From Actinomycetales bacterium (GTDB lineage Bacteria; Actinomycetota; Actinomycetes; Actinomycetales; Cellulomonadaceae): DNA of 10,169 nt. Where the stretch lies: NCBI GenBank assembly GCA_012514835.1, contig JAAYZM010000522.1:1-10169 (forward strand), in the 5' to 3' direction. The notes under the pieces are model-generated. The model saw nothing but the letters and a program-made list of their open reading frames with translations. It did no database searches and had not been told where the DNA came from. Below, piece by piece: positions 6,653 through 10,169 of the stretch; the first letter of the stretch is position 1; the number at the start of each line of letters is the position of its first letter. The translations under genes were made by a program, and so were the position numbers.

Positions 6653-7917
6653 GGCGTTGTTCTGACAACCACACCAAGGTCGGTGTTCGCCACACCGATT
6701 CGGGTGTACATTGATCGGAGCTTGTTGTCGACATTCGCTCTACCATGGTGGATCCCCACCGCCGCAGTTCCCGTCCTCCAAGGTCCGCCGCTATCGCCAT
6801 TGGCCGAGACGAAATTCGTCACAGCCGTGAGATTGCAGTAGTCTGCCGCGCCACAGACGTTCAACCGGTACACCTTGTCTTCCTTATATCCCGACGTTCG
6901 ACCAAAGAGTACGACGTTCTGACCCACCACGGACCCCTTGGTCTGGTTCACGCGAACTCCGCTTGAGTGATTAGTCTTGTGGTTGTGCACGAAGTTCGTT
7001 ATCGAGGTTGTCGTCTTCTTCCAGCGAATATCGCCTCTGTCGTGACTTGTAGTGTGAGCCCCTGTCAGGTTGTAGGTGCTGCCGTTGATGACGCTGTAGT
7101 AGGCGTATGCAGAACCTGTGCAGTGCTTTGCAGTTAGGACGCCGTTCTCACCGGCGCGTGTTGCCGCAAAGCCCGAGGTGCACCCCGTCTCGCCACTCTG
7201 TTTCCGCAACTGCCCTCCGCCGCGAACATTACTGTCAAGCACTGATCTTGTCGTCTCGCTCTCCAAGAGTACTACTGAGAAATGCGAGTCCGAATCTCGA
7301 AGTGAAACTGCTCTCTCCGCGAGCGACAAGATCGCGGCGGTACGCTGCTCCGACTCTACATAGAATAGTACTCTGACCTCGCTCGTCAGCGGATCAATGC
7401 TTGTCGACTCAACACTGATGCCTGGCGTTGAGGACAGCGCGTAATGGACCTCGGGAACGAGTCGCTCCTGTTCCCTCTCAGTCAACACCCCCTCCTTGTA
7501 CCGCACTTCCAAGGGAATTCCGAGGTCGCGTATCGCACCGTCGATCCACACCGGTGGAGTACGCGAAAATGCAATCCAAGCCCTGGGCGTCGACTTGTAC
7601 GAGAGGATCTCCGCTGAGACAAAACTGTCACTAGCTCTCTCCCGGAGCATGTCGACGAAGTCGATGAAGTCGAGCTGCCAAGCATACTGTTCGATCGCCT
7701 CGCTCACCGACGTGTCATAGTCTCTTGCCAGCTGTCTCGCCATCTGGAGATTCTCCGCACGTGAGATGTCAAAGGAGTAGCCTTCACCGCTCACCTGCTT
7801 TGTCGTCCATCCGGACGCCTGATCCCCATCGACCTCGTCGCCCGCGAACGACGGTGCCAGACTCGTCAGAGCGAGCGACACAGCGCCTAACATCATCAAG
7901 GTTGTTCGATGAAGCAT
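6649..7917 (-). CDS. Secreted S1-family (chymotrypsin-fold) serine protease with propeptide
   Basis: This 422-residue preproprotein has a signal peptide at about 1-25 (cut near APSFA) and a long propeptide (about 26-232) with a segment resembling alpha-lytic/streptogrisin pro-regions (AIEQYAW, AWIAFSRTPP). The protease domain follows. The triad is clear: His265 in LTAKHCTG, Asp296 in HDRGDIRW, Ser376 in NGDSGGPW. C246 and C266 match the conserved disulfide beside the catalytic His. The Cys usually found four residues before the catalytic Ser is Ala372, and no Cys follows it, so the usual second disulfide is absent; C355/C361 may pair instead. ATG 7917 has GGGGAGG 6 nt ahead. G+C is roughly mid-50s percent in lines sampled by eye, far below the flanking genes, which suggests transfer. 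Substrate is unknown. Confidence 0.95.
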   Translation of the reverse strand: MLHRTTLMMLGAVSLALTSLAPSFAGDEVDGDQASGWTTKQVSGEGYSFDISRAENLQMARQLARDYDTSVSEAIEQYAWQLDFIDFVDMLRERASDSFVSAEILSYKSTPRAWIAFSRTPPVWIDGAIRDLGIPLEVRYKEGVLTEREQERLVPEVHYALSSTPGISVESTSIDPLTSEVRVLFYVESEQRTAAILSLAERAVSLRDSDSHFSVVLLESETTRSVLDSNVRGGGQLRKQSGETGCTSGFAATRAGENGVLTAKHCTGSAYAYYSVINGSTYNLTGAHTTSHDRGDIRWKKTTTSITNFVHNHKTNHSSGVRVNQTKGSVVGQNVVLFGRTSGYKEDKVYRLNVCGAADYCNLTAVTNFVSANGDSGGPWRTGTAAVGIHHGRANVDNKLRSMYTRIGVANTDLGVVVRTTP

Positions 7918-7930
7918 CTTGCGCCTCCCC

Positions 7931-7944
7931 TGTTCCGCGGAACA
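7931..7944. promoter_or_regulatory. Perfect 14-bp palindrome in the protease leader (possible operator)
   Basis: TGTTCCGCGGAACA is its own reverse complement. It lies between the predicted -10 box and the ribosome binding site of the protease. It could bind a dimeric repressor, or in RNA fold into a 5-bp stem with a CGCG loop just upstream of the Shine-Dalgarno. Which of these applies cannot be told from sequence. Confidence 0.5.
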
Positions 7945-7965
7945 CCCGATCCTCGGCTGTTTGGG

Positions 7966-7995
7966 ACGGTATCGCCACGGCGATCACAGTGTCAA
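7966..7995 (-). promoter_or_regulatory. Predicted vegetative-type promoter of the protease-lipoprotein genes
   Basis: On the minus strand a perfect TTGACA (7995-7990) is followed after 18 nt by TACCGT (7971-7966), which fits the actinobacterial TAnnnT -10 pattern. The protease ATG is about 50 nt downstream. It is the only convincing promoter seen in the minus-strand islet. Confidence 0.6.
7971..7984. promoter_or_regulatory. 14-bp inverted repeat inside the promoter spacer (possible operator)
   Basis: ATCGCC-AC-GGCGAT is a 6-bp inverted repeat with a 2-bp centre. It lies between the -35 and -10 boxes and touches the -10, where a bound repressor would block RNA polymerase. Its sequence differs from the palindrome at 7931-7944, so two regulators are possible. 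It could also be a weak hairpin behind the E2 gene. Confidence 0.4.
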
Positions 7996-8011
7996 CGGTC
8001 TTGGCGCAACA

Positions 8012-8064
8012 TGACCTCTATGCTCTACTACGCCCAGACCATGAACTGGGACGGGTCCTCAAGG
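8012..8064 (-). repeat. Direct repeat, E2 gene 3' end and flank (copy 3, in the intact gene)
   Basis: This is the copy that forms part of the intact E2 gene: 8028-8064 is its last coding stretch and 8012-8027 its immediate downstream flank. It matches 6077-6129 at 47 of 53 positions. The core CCCAG, 8 nt, CTGGG (8033-8050) is an inverted repeat, a feature shared with the degenerate copy at 5610-5627 but broken in copy 2. Confidence 0.85.
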
Positions 8065-9497
8065 ATCTTCGCGACGTCGGCCAGCACCCGTGAACCGAGC
8101 TCTCCGTCCACGAGCCGGTGGTCGAAGCTCAGCGCGAGCTGGGTGACCTGACGCACCTTGATCTTGCCCTTGTGGACCCACGGCTGCTCGCGCACCGCAC
8201 CGAACGCGAGGATCGCCGCCTCGCCCGGGTTGAGGATCGGCGTGCCGGTGTCGATGCCGAACGCGCCCACGTTGGTGATCGTGATCGTCCCGTCCGAGAG
8301 GTCGCTCGGCGAGGTCTTGCCCGCGCGCGCCGTCAGCGTCAGGTGCGTGAGCGCCTCGGCGAGCTCCTTGAGCGTCATGCGGTGCGCGTCCTTGACGTTC
8401 GGCACCACGAGCCCGCGCGGCGTCGCGGCCGCAATACCCAGGTTCACGTAGTGCTTGTAGACTATCTCGCGCGACTCCTCGTCCCACGAGGCGTTGATCT
8501 CGGGGTGACGGTGCACCGCGAGCAGTAGCGCCTTCGCGACGATCAGCAACGGCGTGACCCGCACGTCGGCGAACTCGCGGTCCTCACGCAACCGGGCCAC
8601 GAGACGCATGGCCTTCGTGACGTCGACCGTGTGGAACACCGTGACGTGCGGCGCGGTGAACGCGCTCGAGACCATCGCCTCGGCCGTGCGCTTGCGCACC
8701 GACTTCACGGGCACACGCGTCTGGCGGCCGTCCGGGGACACCGAGCCGCTCGCGAGCCATGGCTGGTCGTCACCCGGGTAGGTCGCGAGCGCGCGCGGCT
8801 CGGCGGCACGCGCGTGGGCGAGCACGTCCTCGCGCGTCACGATCCCGCCGGGGCCCGTGGGCGTGACCGAGTCGAGGTCGACGCCCAGCTCGCGCGCGAG
8901 CTTGCGCACGGGCGGCTTCGCGAGGGCACGCACCGAACCAGGGGTCGCGGGGGAGGGGGCCGACGACGGCGCACCCTGGAGGTTCGCCCCACCAACGCCC
9001 GCCGACGGGGCGCTCGTGGCCGACGGCGACCCGCCCGCGGGCTGCGTTGCTGGGCTGACCGGCCCATCGTCCGCCGTCGGACCCGTCACTCCCCGGCGGG
9101 GGCGCCGGGCCGAACCGGCCTCGACCGTGCCGTAGCCCACGAGCACGGCACCGGAAGAGTCAGCATCGGCCGAGGGAGCGCCGTCGTCGGCCCCCTCGGA
9201 CTCGCTCGCCGCCCGCTCCCCGCCGTCGGCGGAAGGCGCCGCCTCCCCGTGCGGGTCGGTGTCGATCACGATGATGGGCGTGCCGACCTCGACGGTGCGG
9301 CCCACGGGGACGAGGATCTCGGCGACCACGCCCGTGAAGGGGCTCGGCAGCTCGACGAGCGACTTGGCGGTCTCGACCTCCACCAGGGGCTGATTCACCT
9401 CGACGGTGTCGCCTTCAGCGACTCGCCACGTGACGATGTCGGCTTCGGTCAGACCCTCACCCGCATCGGGCATCTTGAACTGTTCGAACGTAGGCAT
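8028..9497 (-). CDS. Dihydrolipoamide acyltransferase (E2) of a branched-chain 2-oxoacid/pyruvate dehydrogenase complex
   Basis: The 489-residue protein has the complete E2 layout. A lipoyl domain covers about 1-80, with lipoylated Lys45 in ETAKSLVELPSP. An Ala/Pro/Ser/Gly-rich linker (about 82-186) includes VGYGTVEAGSARRPRR. A peripheral-subunit-binding domain (about 189-230) starts VRALAKPPVRKLARELGV. The acyltransferase domain runs from about 260 with catalytic FDHRLVDG (His460, Asp464). E2 moves the acyl group from E1 to CoA through the swinging lipoyl arm. ATG 9497 is preceded by GAGGAGG that overlaps the E1 beta stop, so the two are co-translated. The ETAKSLVELPSP lipoyl sequence and the linker resemble branched-chain (BkdC/BkdH) E2s of actinobacteria, but pyruvate specificity cannot be excluded. 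Its last codons are duplicated at 6077-6129. Confidence 0.95.
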   Translation of the reverse strand: MPTFEQFKMPDAGEGLTEADIVTWRVAEGDTVEVNQPLVEVETAKSLVELPSPFTGVVAEILVPVGRTVEVGTPIIVIDTDPHGEAAPSADGGERAASESEGADDGAPSADADSSGAVLVGYGTVEAGSARRPRRGVTGPTADDGPVSPATQPAGGSPSATSAPSAGVGGANLQGAPSSAPSPATPGSVRALAKPPVRKLARELGVDLDSVTPTGPGGIVTREDVLAHARAAEPRALATYPGDDQPWLASGSVSPDGRQTRVPVKSVRKRTAEAMVSSAFTAPHVTVFHTVDVTKAMRLVARLREDREFADVRVTPLLIVAKALLLAVHRHPEINASWDEESREIVYKHYVNLGIAAATPRGLVVPNVKDAHRMTLKELAEALTHLTLTARAGKTSPSDLSDGTITITNVGAFGIDTGTPILNPGEAAILAFGAVREQPWVHKGKIKVRQVTQLALSFDHRLVDGELGSRVLADVAKILEDPSQFMVWA

Positions 9498-9507
9498 CGG
9501 GGCCTCC

Positions 9508-10169
9508 TCAGTGAGCCATCACGCGATCGACGGCGTCGAGGACGCGGTCGAGGCTGGGCAGGTAGTCGTGCTCGAACTTGGCGCCAGGGTACGGCGTGTG
9601 GAAGCTGCCCACGCGCAGCACGGGCGCATCGAGGTGAAAGAACGCCTCTTCGGTGACGCGTGCGGAGAGTTCGGCACCGGGGCCGTATGCCGCGGGAGCC
9701 TCGTGCACGATGACCACGCGACCGGTCTTCTTGGCGGACCGGATCACGGTCGCGGCGTCGAGCGGGGAGATCGACCGCAGGTCGATGACCTCGGCCTCGG
9801 TGCCCTCCTTGGCCGCAACATCGGCCGCCTGCAATGCCACACGCATGGTGGGGCCGTACGCGACGAGCGTCACGTCGCCGCCTTGCCGCGCCACACGAGC
9901 CACGCCCAAGTCTGCGGACGCGTCGGCGTCGCTGAGTCGCGACTCCACGCGGCGCGTGTCCACCTCGCCCTTGTCCCAGTAGCGTGCCTTGGGTTCAAGG
10001 AACAGCACGGGATCGGGCGAGGCGATGGCCTGCTGGATCATGTCGTACGCGTCTTGCGGCGTCGCGGGTGAGACCACGCGTAACCCGGCGGTGTGCGCGA
10101 AGAGCACCTCGGGGCTTTCGGAGTGGTGCTCGACAGCGCCGATGCCGCCGGCGAACGGGACGCGGATCA
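9508..10169 (-). CDS. 2-oxoacid dehydrogenase E1 component, beta subunit (5' end outside window)
   Basis: The visible 219 residues are the C-terminal two thirds of an E1 beta subunit. They open with IRVPFAGGIGAVEHHSESPE, a strongly conserved family block, and continue with AHTAGLRVVSPATPQDAYDM and VLFLEPKARYW. The C-terminal transketolase domain follows (VTLVAYGPTMRVAL, VIDLRSISPLD, VIVHEAPAAYGPGAE), and the end is YPGAKFEHDYLPSLDRVLDAVDR. With E1 alpha, expected upstream outside the window, it forms the thiamine diphosphate-dependent decarboxylase that loads the E2 lipoyl arm. Only 10 nt separate it from the E2 start. Branched-chain (bkdB) is favoured by the neighbouring E2 and the alpha/beta-split architecture, but pyruvate is possible. 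The true start lies beyond 10169. Confidence 0.95.
   Translation of the reverse strand, partial: IRVPFAGGIGAVEHHSESPEVLFAHTAGLRVVSPATPQDAYDMIQQAIASPDPVLFLEPKARYWDKGEVDTRRVESRLSDADASADLGVARVARQGGDVTLVAYGPTMRVALQAADVAAKEGTEAEVIDLRSISPLDAATVIRSAKKTGRVVIVHEAPAAYGPGAELSARVTEEAFFHLDAPVLRVGSFHTPYPGAKFEHDYLPSLDRVLDAVDRVMAH

Larger units (their letters stand above)
6077..8064 (-). other. Putative accessory cassette (protease plus lipoprotein) between E2-tail direct repeats
   Basis: The segment is bounded by the two E2-tail copies and contains one secreted protease, one coupled lipoprotein and a promoter with palindromes. Its protease part is visibly lower in G+C than the genes on either side. No integrase, transposase or terminal inverted repeat is seen inside it. 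The boundaries and idea of an inserted unit are inference; the repeats and composition change are seen directly. Confidence 0.5.

Noticed and set aside
6077..8064. Composite transposon or insertion sequence flanked by the direct repeats
   Set aside because: No transposase, no terminal inverted repeats, and the repeats are gene-tail sequence much longer than a normal target-site duplication.
5589..8064. Integron-like cassette array with attC sites
   Set aside because: The repeats lack recognisable GTTRRRY / RYYYAAC core pairs, the arrangement has too few units, and no integrase is in view, although the stacked layout is suggestive.
1..10169. CRISPR array, tRNA or rRNA genes, riboswitches
   Set aside because: No regularly spaced short repeats, cloverleaf-like sequences, rRNA segments or known riboswitch cores were seen on either strand.

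Overview
This is high-G+C coding DNA with dense G/C-ending codons, GTG starts and 4-bp stop/start overlaps. The gene content (an actinobacterial-style MoxR/von Willebrand A operon, lipoproteins with short lipobox signals, an alpha-lytic/streptogrisin-type protease and a branched-chain 2-oxoacid dehydrogenase operon) points to an Actinomycetota genome. Micrococcales of the Cellulomonas/Oerskovia type is an inference from style, not from a marker gene.

Region 1 (1-5130, plus strand) is one tightly packed operon: the 3' part of a MoxR AAA+ ATPase, a DUF58 protein, a small one-TM protein, two membrane-anchored VWA proteins (BatA-like and BatB-like), and a one-TM protein with a BatC-like acidic tail. 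From the DUF58 gene onward every junction overlaps by 4-14 bp. Strong Shine-Dalgarno sequences precede three of the starts, so the products are very likely made together as a MoxR-chaperone/VWA system at the cytoplasmic membrane.

Region 2 (5139-8027, minus strand) is an accessory islet between the two conserved operons. Read in the direction of transcription it holds a secreted S1-family serine protease with a long propeptide, a lipoprotein overlapping it by ATGA, a paralogous lipoprotein (about half identical), and an unrelated small lipoprotein that converges on region 1 with an 8-nt gap. The protease section has clearly lower G+C than its surroundings. It has its own promoter (TTGACA, 18 nt, TACCGT), a 14-bp palindrome in the spacer, and a second perfect 14-bp palindrome between promoter and ribosome binding site.

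Region 3 (8028-10169, minus strand) is a 2-oxoacid dehydrogenase operon: complete E2 acyltransferase, preceded by E1 beta, which runs off the window.

The most striking signal is that the 3' end of the E2 gene plus its downstream flank (8012-8064) recurs as a direct repeat at 6077-6129 (47 of 53 bases identical by hand alignment). The second copy still encodes the E2 C-terminus EAPSQFMVWA-stop. The two copies exactly bracket the protease-lipoprotein pair. A shorter, degenerate third copy at 5609-5627, also ending VWA-stop, lies beyond the next lipoprotein. The region therefore looks like cassettes stacked at the 3' end of the E2 gene, with no integrase in view.
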